A stretch of 64,000 bases of DNA. It comes from Ashinkailepas kermadecensis (Eukaryota > Arthropoda > Thecostraca > Neolepadidae). A program made the translations under genes and the position numbers. The DNA is taken from positions 31,001 to 95,000 of the forward strand of contig JAOTOM010003141.1 of the NCBI GenBank assembly GCA_034440615.1. The letters run 5' to 3'. Below the pieces are notes generated by a model. That model saw only the letters and a program-made list of their open reading frames with translations. It made no database searches and was not told the origin of the DNA. Positions within the stretch are counted from its first letter, which is position 1, and the number at the start of each line of letters is the position of its first letter. Shown piece by piece: positions 1 through 10,713 of the stretch.

Positions 1-283
1 ATTCCGAGGACGATTTACCTCTGTCACAATTAGCTGAACGCATGATAAATTTAGCTGAAAGTCCACTGAGTGTCCCCCCAAAAAAATACCTATGGAAGAA
101 ACATCTGACGACGATTGTCCTCCAAAAAAAATTGTAAATTCATGACGATACGTCATCCTCTAAATACTATGCTGATGTCGAACGCATAGAAATTAAACAT
201 GATACAGCTGGAGTATATTCACCACTTTCGTGGAGAAACAGAACGCAATGATGCTGGTGCAAATTAAATCGCAAACGGAATTG

Positions 284-649
284 TTCAAATCGATGTTTGA
301 AGAGCCAATGATGACGCTGATTGTGTACCTGTGAGTCGTTTCAAATAGTATGACGTTGTATCGTCAGGCGCAACGACGCAAGTTGCGTCATCTTTAACAT
401 GCGCACTGGAGGGGGGGCGAAATCCGCCCTCCCCCCTTTTCATACATAACTCCTGATTTTACCGGTCGATATACGCCATGTTTTGCGTACCTGCTCAGAA
501 ACGCCAGGGCGCGTGTTAATCCAATCGGATAATTTATTACGGCTCTCCCCCGTAGATGTTTTTACATTCTGGCTCATGCCTTGAGCTCTCATCTCCATCC
601 TAATCGTATTAAAACTGTCTGCCAGTCTTTCGAAAGTAATCTCTGTCAT
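284..649 (-). pseudogene. small unidentified reading frame split by a TTAA element
   Basis: An ATG at 649 (minus strand) opens a frame of about 43 codons that runs into the TTAA element at 394-519. If the element is removed and one TTAA kept, the same frame continues without a stop for roughly 35 more codons, to a TGA near 284. A GT that could act as a splice donor lies in the continuation. I recognise no family. On the opposite strand, 3-90 encodes an acidic stretch beginning with residues like DDLPLSQLAE, which recalls the N-terminal tails of some transposases, but it is too short to assign. The continuity of the frame across the insertion is what is seen; that it once was a gene is inference. 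Confidence 0.3.
394..519 (-). mobile_element. 126-bp TTAA-bounded MITE, short TTAA family
   Basis: The element starts TTAACATGCGCACTGGAGG and ends, read on the other strand, TTAACACGCGCCCTGG. These are imperfect terminal inverted repeats inside TTAA sites. The interior matches the right-hand part of the 463-bp copy at 45304-45766: both carry the same stretch with ATCGACCGGTAAAATC and a C-run/G-run hairpin. This copy therefore looks like an internally deleted member. TTAA duplication and a short inverted end are hallmarks of piggyBac-type non-autonomous elements. Confidence 0.75.
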
Positions 650-1470
650 ATTTCCTTACTTATTTTTCAACAGTGTATCACGATTTGTGATTTTTTACGC
701 AAGTTTTTTGTGTGGAGAAACGGTCTGTATTATGTTTCCTAGTTCACACAATAATTCACCCGCACATTATTCAGTATACGACGAACATTCGACTATGCAA
801 TTTTATGACAGTACTATAGGTGGTCAACTTTGGAACGGATGTATTTGGAGGGATTTTCGGGATTTGGCCGAACTTACGGAATTGCTGATGTAGCCGATTC
901 ACTTCTTCGTCCTGCTGAAAGGCGTGCTGTAGTCGAATCTGGGTCGCTGCCAGATGTAGTGACTTCCGGGTCCCCAAGGCACCAGATGTGGTGACTTCCG
1001 GGTCACGGCAATCAGATGTAGTGAAGTCGGTCTCGTTGGCGGCGTGAGAAGTCTAGTAGGCTCGCGTTGCGATAACCCCGTTCCAAAGTACAGCGGGACT
1101 TTGCGTATGTTTGAACTAATTGAAAACGGCAAAATTATTATCAAACAGCTCGTTCCAGCGTATGGATGACGGACAAGCGTAAAGCAGAAAGTTTATAAGT
1201 ACTGGCGGTTAATTTAGACGCAACTGCCAGCACCTCGGACAGCAGTCCTGTGTGAAAGAGCGCTCGATCTCCTCTCTGACGGCTAACTCTCGACTACCGA
1301 TGGACGACGTGTGAATAACCAACCCGCTCCGCCCATCGGGGCTCGTCATTGGATAATGAGTTCATGACAGACATTACAGCCCGCCGGCTATTGGCGGTCC
1401 ATATTAACACATACCCACATCCAGCATGGCTGCTCACACCTACGTCACGACCACGCAGAGGCAATGACAC
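650..1470. other. no gene seen; short tandem repeat at 951-1040
   Basis: No coding exon can be supported. A phrase like CAGATGTAGTGACTTCCGGG recurs about three times at 951, 983 and 1013 with 30-32 bp spacing. The remaining sequence shows nothing I recognise. Confidence 0.5.
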
Positions 1471-1473
1471 ATA

Positions 1474-2389
1474 GGGTCTGTTCCCGAACCCTCATCCGGA
1501 ATAGGTTGAGTTTCGGCCAGAAGAGGTCTTCCAGGTTGAGGCGCAGGAACGACCGGTAGAGTTTTGTACTTCAATCAGCTGTTGGCGGTGGTATGGTTGT
1601 AGTGCTATTTGGCGCATATGTGCAAATCTGTGCCATTCTCTGTTTTCTGCCGTCGGACGAAGATGGACCATGGGTCTGTTCCTGACCCTGTTCCCAAAAA
1701 AAGAGTAGAGCAACTTGGAGCAGTTCGGAGCAGGCTCATAGTCACCATCTTACCATCAGCAAGCAGTATGGATAGGAGAGGCATTTATTTAATCCTGCGT
1801 GTGGCTCTTATTAAGTGTGATCACTTCATAACTAACCCAAAGGCACCTGCAAAGTAATTAATTGAAAATGAAAGGACTAGAATCGACTGGGAGTGCCCAT
1901 AGAAATATATATTAAAAATGGAACTATCTCGGGGAAGCCTCTCAAAACCATACGGTTCGACATACATCACAATCAATTAACCCATGACATTTACTATGCG
2001 CTAAATGGGGGCTGATTGCGCGGGTGCTCAGTGTCATGTACCTTGTGATACGACACACGGGCGACTCATCACAACCATTACATACCTCATGATTCTTAGG
2101 ACTTGACTTCCTCTTGAAAAACAAACAGCTCTAAAACAAAGTAATTACGAAATATATGACCCAAGTATCGTTCTTCCGACAGAAATCACGGCATTAATGT
2201 GTTGAACCTAAACGCCACTGTTGCGGCAAATTTGTCGTATTCCGATTTACCGCTTCCTCATCCGCTGACCGGCCGGATTATATTTTTTTCATCCGGTTGA
2301 GGTAAACCAATTCCGGATGAGGCACGGGAACGACCGGTAGAGGAAATGGACGCTCAACCTATTCCGGATGAGGGTTCGGGAACAGACCC
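1474..2389. mobile_element. 916-bp non-autonomous DNA transposon, perfect 37-bp TIRs
   Basis: Positions 1474-1510 and 2353-2389 are perfect inverse complements over 37 bp, starting GGGTCTGTTCCCGAACCC. The trinucleotide ATA lies directly outside both ends (1471-1473 and 2390-2392) and is a likely 3-bp target duplication. A subterminal phrase around GGAACGACCGGTAGAG occurs inside each end. No transposase frame lies within; the short open frames there match nothing known. A 3-bp duplication with ends beginning GGG fits the PIF/Harbinger superfamily, but that assignment is inference. The identical ends suggest a fairly recent copy. Confidence 0.8.
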
Positions 2390-2392
2390 ATA

Positions 2393-3990
2393 TAGGGGCG
2401 TAGCCTGGAATGCCACGCTTATCTAGACGGGAAGCTTGGTCGTCGCTGTACGGCTCCGATCGCAAACAGAACCCAAAACATGAGATACGAACAGGCCGAC
2501 AGTGGCTGCATTAGTCACGCGGCACGCGACGTTATATAACTACTTTTCTAACGAAGAGGGCCGAACGGTATAATTATATCTAACATTGTTACAGCTGAAA
2601 ACAAGTTACATACTTTAAGTCAGCGTGCAATTGGAGTTATTAACCTGTACTTCATTTTGCTATATTTTATTTCATTTTGCTATATTCTATTTCATTTTAT
2701 TATACAGAAAGATGGTTTGATATCGATCAGTGTTTCGCTATGACCTGAAAATGCTGGCGGGAATTGTTATTGACCATGGGGTCTAATGATATTAAAATTA
2801 TCTGCCTGAAGTCTGCGCCCCAGAATTACCATGCATACCAATTTTATTTAATTTCTGAGAGATGAGAGTGTTCAAATCAAACAATACTGGGCCCATTTGT
2901 CCTGGAACGCCCCAACTGTCCCTCGTTGCTGCAACAAAATTAAAACAATATTTTCTGGAACCTGAAAATAAACTTCCCGTGTTTCGGAGCTTCTTTTTTA
3001 AGGGCAAGGAGTCGGACCTCCTCGACCTCCTATGGGTGCGACTGATTAATCCTGGTCGAAGCACCCTAAAGCCCAAATAGCTAACGACTCGGACCACTCC
3101 ATGAAGGAACTCGGATTGAACATTTATTCACTCTTGCTGGGCCCCACTAATCAATTTTTGAAAAGCTCCACCCATGCCTTGAGGGCATTCAAAATATTGG
3201 TTGACACCGAGTGGTAGCACTCATACTGCCTCGCGCCTATTTTAAATGTTGCCTGATCTTCCAGTCGGATTACAAAGCATAGGCCGCTTAATTTCCATGG
3301 TGAAATTGTACTGTTCTTCGAATACGCATGTCGCCAAAAAATACATTTTTGTATTAGCTGGTGCACAGGAAATGATGCTCAAACAATTATACATTCACAA
3401 TTGAAGCGATTTTGATGAGAATACATCGGTTTTATATCTACTTGTTAAATTGATCTGTATATTTTAGTCTGTGTTAATGCGATGAGGCCGAGGGCGATGT
3501 GCAGCGACCCCTAGTTAGTGGTTCCGGCTCGCCCGCCGGGCGTCGCTACTGTACGCGTCGGTGCCCGTTGATGTGTGCGCGCGTGCGGGATGCGCGATAA
3601 TCAGCTGTTTGAGGGTACAGCTTGCCGACACCTGTGACTGTTGTAGACACCACATGTGCCAATTGCAGTCGGCTGTTTAATGTTTACCAGAAGAATGTAT
3701 AATTGATGTAGCGTTTGAATCATTGTGGAAGTCAATGGTTTGCTGATGTTGGTTATGATAATCGACTATTATTAGTTAAAATGTATTATTAAATGGGTAA
3801 CTACTCATAGATTGGCCACACGCTGTACTTTTCATGACTGTAATTAGTTGTGCAGGGACCGGCAACCCCATTTTTTCCATCGGGCGGTGACTTCCGGTCT
3901 TTTCCCTCGCGTGGTCTATAGGGGAGCGGACGTGTGTTCGTCGCCCCGCCCAATACACCCGTCTGGCATGGGTGCATTTGGCGGTATAAT
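2393..3990. other. no gene seen
   Basis: Overlapping short frames exist on both strands but none shows a domain or supported splice structure. A triplicated TATTTCATTTTGCTATA-like phrase lies at about 2652-2700. Nothing else stands out. Confidence 0.5.
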
Positions 3991-3991
3991 A

Positions 3992-4027
3992 CCATTGGTC
4001 GCTATAAATACCAGTAGCGACCAATGG
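3992..4027. repeat. 12-bp perfect inverted repeat around a TATAAATA box-like motif
   Basis: CCATTGGTCGCT (3992-4003) is the exact inverse complement of 4016-4027. The 12-nt spacer includes ATAAATA, so TATAAATA straddles the left arm end. This may be a cruciform or a palindromic regulatory site. No adjacent gene is recognised. Confidence 0.5.
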
Positions 4028-4333
4028 GCTATGCACCAATTGGCTGTTGGTTTGCAGCGTGGCTCTGTAACTGCGTATGAAGAGAGTATGAAGTTCGGGC
4101 CAATGAACCATGCGAGATGACTGACGTTAACGAACGGCCTGCTCAAAACCTATGTTTCGCAGGAACAGCTTGCAGACGCTCTGGCGGCCATAATCAGCAA
4201 CATTGTGGGAGGCTTCGTGTCAATGTGGCTTCGAATACAGACGAATGCAACTTGCGCCAACGGAACACAGAACATGCTGATCAAGACACCTCTTCTGCGG
4301 TCACTGCCGAACAGGATGCAGCCAATAAAGACA

Positions 4334-4900
4334 TACAGACATACAGACATAACAGATCAGTGCAACTATGAGCCACAAGAGCACTTCTTTGTTGCACTCT
4401 GCCCACTGAACCAGTTGCCCACCAAATCCGTCGATCAGCCCTCCCTGCAATACCGAAAAGCAAGCCCTCTTTTCTTATAATGAGTGTCTATGCTGTTTTT
4501 TTAATGTTTTTTTTTTAAAGATTTTCATTGTGCTGCTACTGACAATGGTTTCTGGCAGCTGGTTCCAATGTTCTACTACCCTGTTTGTGAAGAAAGACCT
4601 TGCCCTTGCTGAAAGAAAGACCTTGTCCTGCTGTAATTAAGCTTAATTTTGAATTGATGACCTCTAATTGCATCATTTCTGTTAACTTCAAGTATTGCCC
4701 TGAGAAATCCCTGTTCCTGACCATGAAAAAGACCTCGATGAGATCTCCTCTCAGCCTTCTATATCTAAGTGAAAACATATTAAATTCCTTCCATCTTTCC
4801 TCATATGCCAGGTTCCTTATACCAGCACTGTCGTTGTTTGGTCGTTCTGGTCTGTCGCCTTGTTTGTTTCTAAGCTGTGTGTTGTTGATAATGGTTTCAT
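4334..4900 (-). mobile_element. 5'-truncated CR1-type retrotransposon, 3' end
   Basis: On the minus strand the sequence encodes the C-terminal RT-adjacent phrase FSLRYRRLRGDLIEVF, then RQ-poor and frame-broken remains of the segment that follows it in the fuller copy at 60446-64000. The last part (4334-4490) is a 3' untranslated region shared with the copy at 51945-52800, including the pieces encoding GGGCAACTGGTTCAGTGGGC on the minus strand. The element ends in a short tandem TGTATGTC tail at about 4328-4350, typical of microsatellite-like tails of CR1/L2 elements. It is a dead fragment. Confidence 0.75.
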
Positions 4901-5118
4901 GCTAAGTAAATCATGTGGTTTCTCAGGAATCACAGACTTTTCAGAGAGTGGAGAACAAGACGATGCCCCTGCTGAGTCTACCTCTCAGAACGTCTGTCCT
5001 AAGGGGCCATCAAACTCTGTTCAACAAACTTCAGGTATTTTGATTGGCTGCACCGGCTGGATTTGTCACAGGAAGTATGGGGGATATGTCCCCTCCAACA
5101 CCTTTGGTACTTAATGTC
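4901..5118. other. no gene seen between CR1 fragment and SINE
   Basis: A short frame with several Cys and Ser residues is present (4860-5114, plus), but it has no recognisable domain and part of it lies over the CR1 fragment. Confidence 0.4.
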
Positions 5119-5130
5119 ACTACTGTGTTG

Positions 5131-5292
5131 GTTGGTTATTGGTTTTTACGACACGTTGACCGTTGAGTCATATAGCGTCGCCAATCTCTCACGCCGATTG
5201 GTCGCGGGCGAAGAGTAGCGACAGGTGAGATTCGAACCCACAATCTTTCGATTGCGAGACGAGCATCTTACCCCTAGACCACTCGTCCCCTT
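5131..5292 (-). mobile_element. tRNA-derived SINE with 12-bp target duplication
   Basis: Read on the minus strand the element begins GGGGACGAGTGGTCTAGGGG, a tRNA-like A-box region. It continues to a B box GGTTCGAATCT and then a non-tRNA body ending in AACCAATAACCAAC. Direct repeats ACTACTGTGTTG lie immediately outside both ends (5119-5130 and 5293-5304) and are perfect over 12 bp, the signature of retrotransposition. A second, 5'-truncated copy of the same body lies at 56127-56255. The tRNA part does not fold into a clean cloverleaf, so this is a SINE and not a functional tRNA. Confidence 0.85.
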
Positions 5293-5304
5293 ACTACTGT
5301 GTTG

Positions 5305-6047
5305 ACATGGGTGCGAGTCCAGCTGGACGTGGAATCTGGTCTGGAGTCACGACTTTTTTAGGCCGAGATCAAGCGATGCAGTTCACTACACTAGTAAATC
5401 AGAATCAGACTAACCGTTTTGCCAGTGAGCTTGAGGCCAGACCCAATCCTAATAAATGAGCATCTGGCTCAGATTCAGCAATTCTGCAAACTTCGGACTC
5501 TGAATCGAATCCAGACTCAACCTAGGACCCAATGTTCCACTCATACTTTTACCAATTAAATAAAGCTTGACAACCTGCTGAAGGGAACACAGCCAACCAA
5601 CTGACTGAACAATCTCACTAGCCTGAGATCATTCTGCCTTGGATATCTACTTAGATTCAATTAAATATGTTCTGACATGAGCCATTGATGAGCCTTGATT
5701 TGTTACATGGTTTTAATGGTATTAAATGGTGAGTGAAATGTATTATAACTGTACTGATAAGCCATACTATGTTGTTTTATGGGCTGTGTTTGCCAACGTT
5801 TTTGTAATAACACGCAGCCTACTAATAATACTCAGCTCCGCCATGTGATGGCATCCTGTTATGTTTTTCTGAAACTGCACACATGATGAAAACAACCTTG
5901 CAGCAATATTGGCATTTTATGGTCAAACTATGTGTGTTAGTGGGGTGCAATAGTTTGCAATAGTGGAGTTTGTAATACAGTTTGTGTTGGTGTGGGTGCT
6001 GTGAGTAGATGCCTGCTGTACTGACACCCATCTATGCTTCTTTTCAG
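5305..6047. other. no gene seen; upstream of three-exon pseudogene
   Basis: Short frames only. The end of the stretch is a pyrimidine tract and CAG (6045-6047) that serves as splice acceptor of the following exon, so at least part is intron. Confidence 0.45.
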
Positions 6048-8673
6048 AACCACCACACAAGAGGGTTCCGTATCCCAGTGAGTCAAATCACATGTCTGCT
6101 GGGATTTCTGTACTTGAACAGAAAACCGATCAGATCATCCACCTGCTCAAGAAACCGACCCCGGCCGGTAACGAATTATCCCCTGACCTGGAAGCAGAGG
6201 TGCTGTTCCGCTCCGGGAGAGGCATCTCCTGTCTTCAAGCTGCTTCTGGGCAGCATCTGGTAGCGTCGCCCGAGAGTAACATCCTGCACTGCGACATCTG
6301 TGCCCAGGAGCCCAATGGAAATGCTGCTTGCGGAATTGGAGTCTTCGCATACAACTTCGGTCTCGGATCGGAATTTCCGCCAGGCCAGCCGATGCCCTTC
6401 CTCCATGCCCTTCAAGAACTTCTAGACACGACAGCGGATGATGCCACAACTCTGACACCGAAATTGTGGTCCAACACCAGATTCGCCGCGCACGCCGCCA
6501 ACACCTTCAAGGCATTTAGAGCAAATGCACAAACCATGTGCGAGGTCCTGCGTGATCGCCTGAAGAAAGAAAAACGGACGGCTGTCGCCCAAGAGCAGTG
6601 GGAAGACATCTCTTCTCTAAAAGGTGAGTGGGCTAGCAAACTATCCTTATTTGTACCAAAATTGAAGCAGACGCAATGATAGCCCAAGCATACCGGTGGT
6701 TTTACCGAAAACCCATGCCTCGGTACCTGCTACTGTGCTACTATGATAATTTGTTTTTAATGTTTCTTATAATAATAATATAATAAATGAATATAATAAA
6801 TAATAAATATTCATTAACATATACTTATTGAGTCTGGTTGGATTGTTGATCATCGTGCATGTGCATAAATAAGAGTGTGTTCTGTTCGCTATCTAACTTC
6901 TAAATTATCCATGGATTTAATATATTTCGTGGATGTATGCATATTTGCATATTGCGTGTAAGAAAGCATACGACCTTCAATATACCGAGGTGCTGAGTTG
7001 ACATCAAAGTAACGTTAGGATTATACTTTATTAGGTACTCACGTTTCGGCCGGGCCATGTGAGTTCATCGTCGGTTCATCGTCATGTCTAAAACCCAGGG
7101 CATCTAAGAGCCATCTCGTTGTATTAAACATATTTGCATATCTATGATGCTCATTGACTACACTGACATGGTGTTGTCGTGGCATATTTTAACTTCGTTC
7201 ATACATGTGTAAGCATGCAGGTACTGTTGCTCAGTTTAGCATTTAACGCGCCCACACGCTACTGTCCCCCCCCCCACCCCATATGCTTTCGTTCATTTTG
7301 CTTCATGGTGAATTGCTTGAACATTTTTATGTCGCATATTTTCAGATGAGGCTTTTATGACGCGCGTTGCCGCTCTGCAAGACGTCTACGACATCCTTGG
7401 GCGGGGAAGCCAGGCACAGCAGAACACTCAGCTGCTACCCTGGGAGTGTCGCACTGAGTACGGCACCACGATCAGCAGCCTCCAGGGCATGGCGGCAGCC
7501 GTGGCTGCTCTGAGCCAGAAATGAGTGAACCCTGCAGCACATGCCCTCGGAGTGGTGGACTTCGAGGAACTCTGGCCAAATCTGATGCAGCACAAGAATG
7601 GCTTGCACACTCAGGTGAACACCTAATTAACTTAACAGCTATTTATTCCACTGCCTAAAGGCCACGTTTTTTTCGTCTGGAAGCTTAATGTTTTCTTTCA
7701 CATTACAGTTGCTAGTAACTTGCTTGTAATATCTCTGTCCCTCCCATCTTCTTGCTTTTCCTGGAATACTAAGCTACTGGTGCTAAGCTAACATTCAGTA
7801 GTATTTAACATTATCCTTCTTATGATGCAAAATAACCTCGGCTATCGACATGCTGTAAGACTCCAATAATCCAATAATAAATGAATCAACCATTATGTTC
7901 ACTCGAAGCATAGCATAATCATTTTACTAATGAAATTCAGACTTCTGTTTATTCAGCATCCGATTATCTTCGGCCTTATAATTATCATAATCCACAGATC
8001 AGGCACATCGTGGCGTTTTGCACCGCCCTGGTCCGCAACCTGAAGGCCAGGAGACAGGGAGCTGACGCCAGTGGCGGAAGGAAAGGGCACGGCGAACAAG
8101 ACCATCCTGGACAACATGACGCATCTGTGAAGGATTGGTGACCTGACAGGTCTTCAGGCCCCACATACATCACTCGACGCACAGGTGAGCTCAGTCTCCG
8201 AAGCCATCGTGCAGCTGGTGTCGAGCAAGTTAATCCCGCCATCGGCAGCGGTGCCGAGCAGGAGCGTCCGGGAGGTGGTCTCCACCCTGCGTGTCGAGGA
8301 GCGTACAGACTCCAACCAAGCTCTCCTGAAAGTACTGTCAAAACGTGGTCCGGGGGTCGAGCCATTCGTCAATCTAGTCATCCGCCTGTGGCTGCTCACG
8401 CCTGCCGAAAGTGTTGTGGAATCCATGGGCAGTGTCCTCAAGGAGGTGTTCTCGATGCATCGCCAGCTCAAGCACGAAAATTCTGCAATTGAGTTGATGA
8501 TTCGGTTGAATGGCCCTGATCTTGACGGCGCCGAGCATCTGATCAAAGCAGTTCAAAGCCGTAACCAGTTTGATTTCATCAGGCGGTCCGCGAACGTGAA
8601 GTACATGCTCACGGGAACAGTGATCGCCCGGCACAGAGCCTCCAAATCATACCGCTCCTGTCTGTTTAAGTAG
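6048..8673 (+). pseudogene. three-exon unidentified gene copy, possibly hAT-transposase-like, broken
   Basis: Exon A (6048-6623) follows a CAG acceptor and ends AAG|GTGAGT. Exon B (7346-7614) follows TTTTCAG and ends CAG|GTGAAC. Exon C starts at 7998 after CCACAG and runs to a TAG at 8671-8673. Joining these sites keeps one reading frame across both introns, strong support for a real gene structure. The protein has a Cys-containing patch (LHCDICAQ), a helical WSNTRFAAHAANTFKAF segment, and a C-terminal ESVVESMGSVLKEVF segment that recalls hAT-like transposase-derived proteins; that resemblance is from memory and weak. The copy is damaged: an in-frame TGA at 7522-7524, a frame change within about 8040-8125, and a TGA at 8128-8130 in the restored frame. 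Both TGA codons could derive from CGA by a C-to-T change. An upstream exon is probably missing from view. Confidence 0.55.
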
Positions 8674-9694
8674 TGAACAATGGAAGAGGAAATGTCAAGG
8701 AAATGTCAGGATCATTCATCAGATCAGCTCGCTGGTATGCGCAGCAAGCCCACTAGTTTATGTCGCGTGTGATTCAGTGTTCCAGTGATTGCGTGTGATC
8801 CAGGCATGTCGGTGCGTGTTTGTAGGTATTCACTCCCGTCTCATTGTTCCGTAGCCTCAATCAGGTTGTAGACTGACGAGCTATACTGGAGCCGACCGTG
8901 GTGTTGGAGAATGCTAGATATTGTATGACGTAGCTCACTGGCCCGAAGCCCCTGCTAGCGTGCTGCGACTTGTGTGGTGTGTGCCGAGTTGTACTGCACC
9001 TGACTGTTGTTGAGGCATGTTTATAGATATTTTAGTAATGCCCCATTGGTTCGCTACCCTCCCCCCCCCCCACCAGTGTACTGTGGCTTGTGTGGGATGG
9101 GCGATCTGTACTGAACCCGGCTTTATTGTTAGCGTATGCTGGTAGGTAGTTATTTTATTCCTGGCTCACTGGTTGGTGATTCGTAGCAGTTCGTACGAAG
9201 TACTGCCAAGTTAGTGGCATTTCGTAGTCCTGCTTGATATGCTGTTATATGCAGTTTTCACTATGGATCCACTTCAAACATAAAGAGATTGCCAACAACT
9301 GTGTATTGAGACTGCTTTGCTGAAACGTTTGCTTAGTTATAGGTATCATATTCAGAACAACAGTGACATCGCAATCTGTATGTAGCGAGTTTGAAGAGCT
9401 CGGAATAGTACATTCCCACCTTTGCGTGGGCCCATCCGGCGTGCATGACAAAATGGGGCTTTTTTAATGGAGACAAAATCGTGCCTTGGGAGTTTGGTGG
9501 GAGACAGTGCCGACGTTTTTTTTCACCTCTGGTACCTACCTACATGCCCAATTATGGGGCAACCCAATCTCAAACTGAACCAACAAAATCAAAGTGTGAG
9601 CCAATCTGCCAGCCTATGAAAACATGAGAGAAAAGTCAGCAAGAAGCCATATAGACTCCTCATTATAATTGATATTCCTGAAAAACAATAGGTA
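8674..9694. other. no gene seen
   Basis: The stretch has a C-run at about 9058-9072 and scattered short frames. No repeat or gene is recognised. Confidence 0.5.
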
Positions 9695-10713
9695 TTAACA
9701 CTCGCACGTCCGGCGGTCCGCGCTAACTTCGCATGTCCGGGGGGGGCAGATGTTTGCCCCCCCCTAAGATCTCGAGAACTATGCTAGGTAACGACAAACG
9801 GAAAGCGGCTTTGGATAGCTGGTGACAAGCTCTATCGAAAGTATTTTGGTCATTTCTCGCTCAGGTCAATATTTAGGTCACTGGGTCATCATATGTCAAA
9901 TTCGACCAGATCGGGTGGGACCCTCAGATATTGGCACATATCTCAGGACCTGTAGCAGATAGAAACAAACTGCAAATGCTATTCGACAGCCCTTGAAACG
10001 TGCTATCGACATATGCTGTGTAATTTAAGATCAGGCCAACAGATGGGTCACCGAAACTATGACCTCAGGTCAAGGTCATGGGGTAGAGTAGGGAGATCAG
10101 GTAATATATCAATCGACACGTCTTGGCGATACAAGCACAATGACGGTAATTTCAGTCTTCTAGCTCAATGCATTGCGATATAATGCGCAGAAATGTGCTA
10201 GTGATTTCAGGTGACCTCAGCTGACCTTGGTGAGGTCACTGAGCAAAAATGTCAGCGATAGCATTGCGAATAGCTTCCAACTACACGCCACAACGGTTGG
10301 AGGTCATTCCGAGAGCAAATATGTAACCAGGAAACATTTATATATTTTTCCATAGGCCTATAATGGGGAAGCCATGGCCGCGACCTGACCTCAGGTCAAC
10401 GCTACAGAAAAACCGTGAGATACATATTATAGTCCCTGATAAGATCATGACGTGATATAAGTTTGAAATCAATCGCCCAATTATTGTGGGAGTGATGCCA
10501 CCTAGAACTCAGAGGGACGTTAGGTCACTTCGCCTGACCTGGTGACCTGACTTGAGATGACCCAGGGTCAAACATTTATGAGGATATGCGGAAAAGAACA
10601 ATGAGCAGCCATGCGAGGTTTGGCCTTGCTAACCCTATTAGTATGGCGGCGAAGTAGGAAAAACCGCAGGGGGGGCAGATATCTGCCCCCCCCCCCCGAC
10701 GTGCGCGGGTTAA
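9695..10713 (+). mobile_element. 1.02-kb TTAA-bounded element, copy A, rich in AGGTCA half-sites
   Basis: The ends are TTAACACTCGCACGTCCGG and, read from the other side, TTAACCCGCGCACGTC: imperfect terminal inverted repeats inside TTAA sites. Next to each end is a G-run/C-run hairpin with CAGAT-type loops. No long frame lies inside, so the element is non-autonomous. I count 14 exact AGGTCA or TGACCT hexamers, at 9863, 9875, 10060, 10067, 10073, 10212, 10222, 10233, 10301, 10386, 10393, 10522, 10535 and 10543. The copy is nearly identical by eye, in inverse orientation, to 14118-15134. TTAA ends suggest piggyBac-type mobilisation. Confidence 0.85.
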
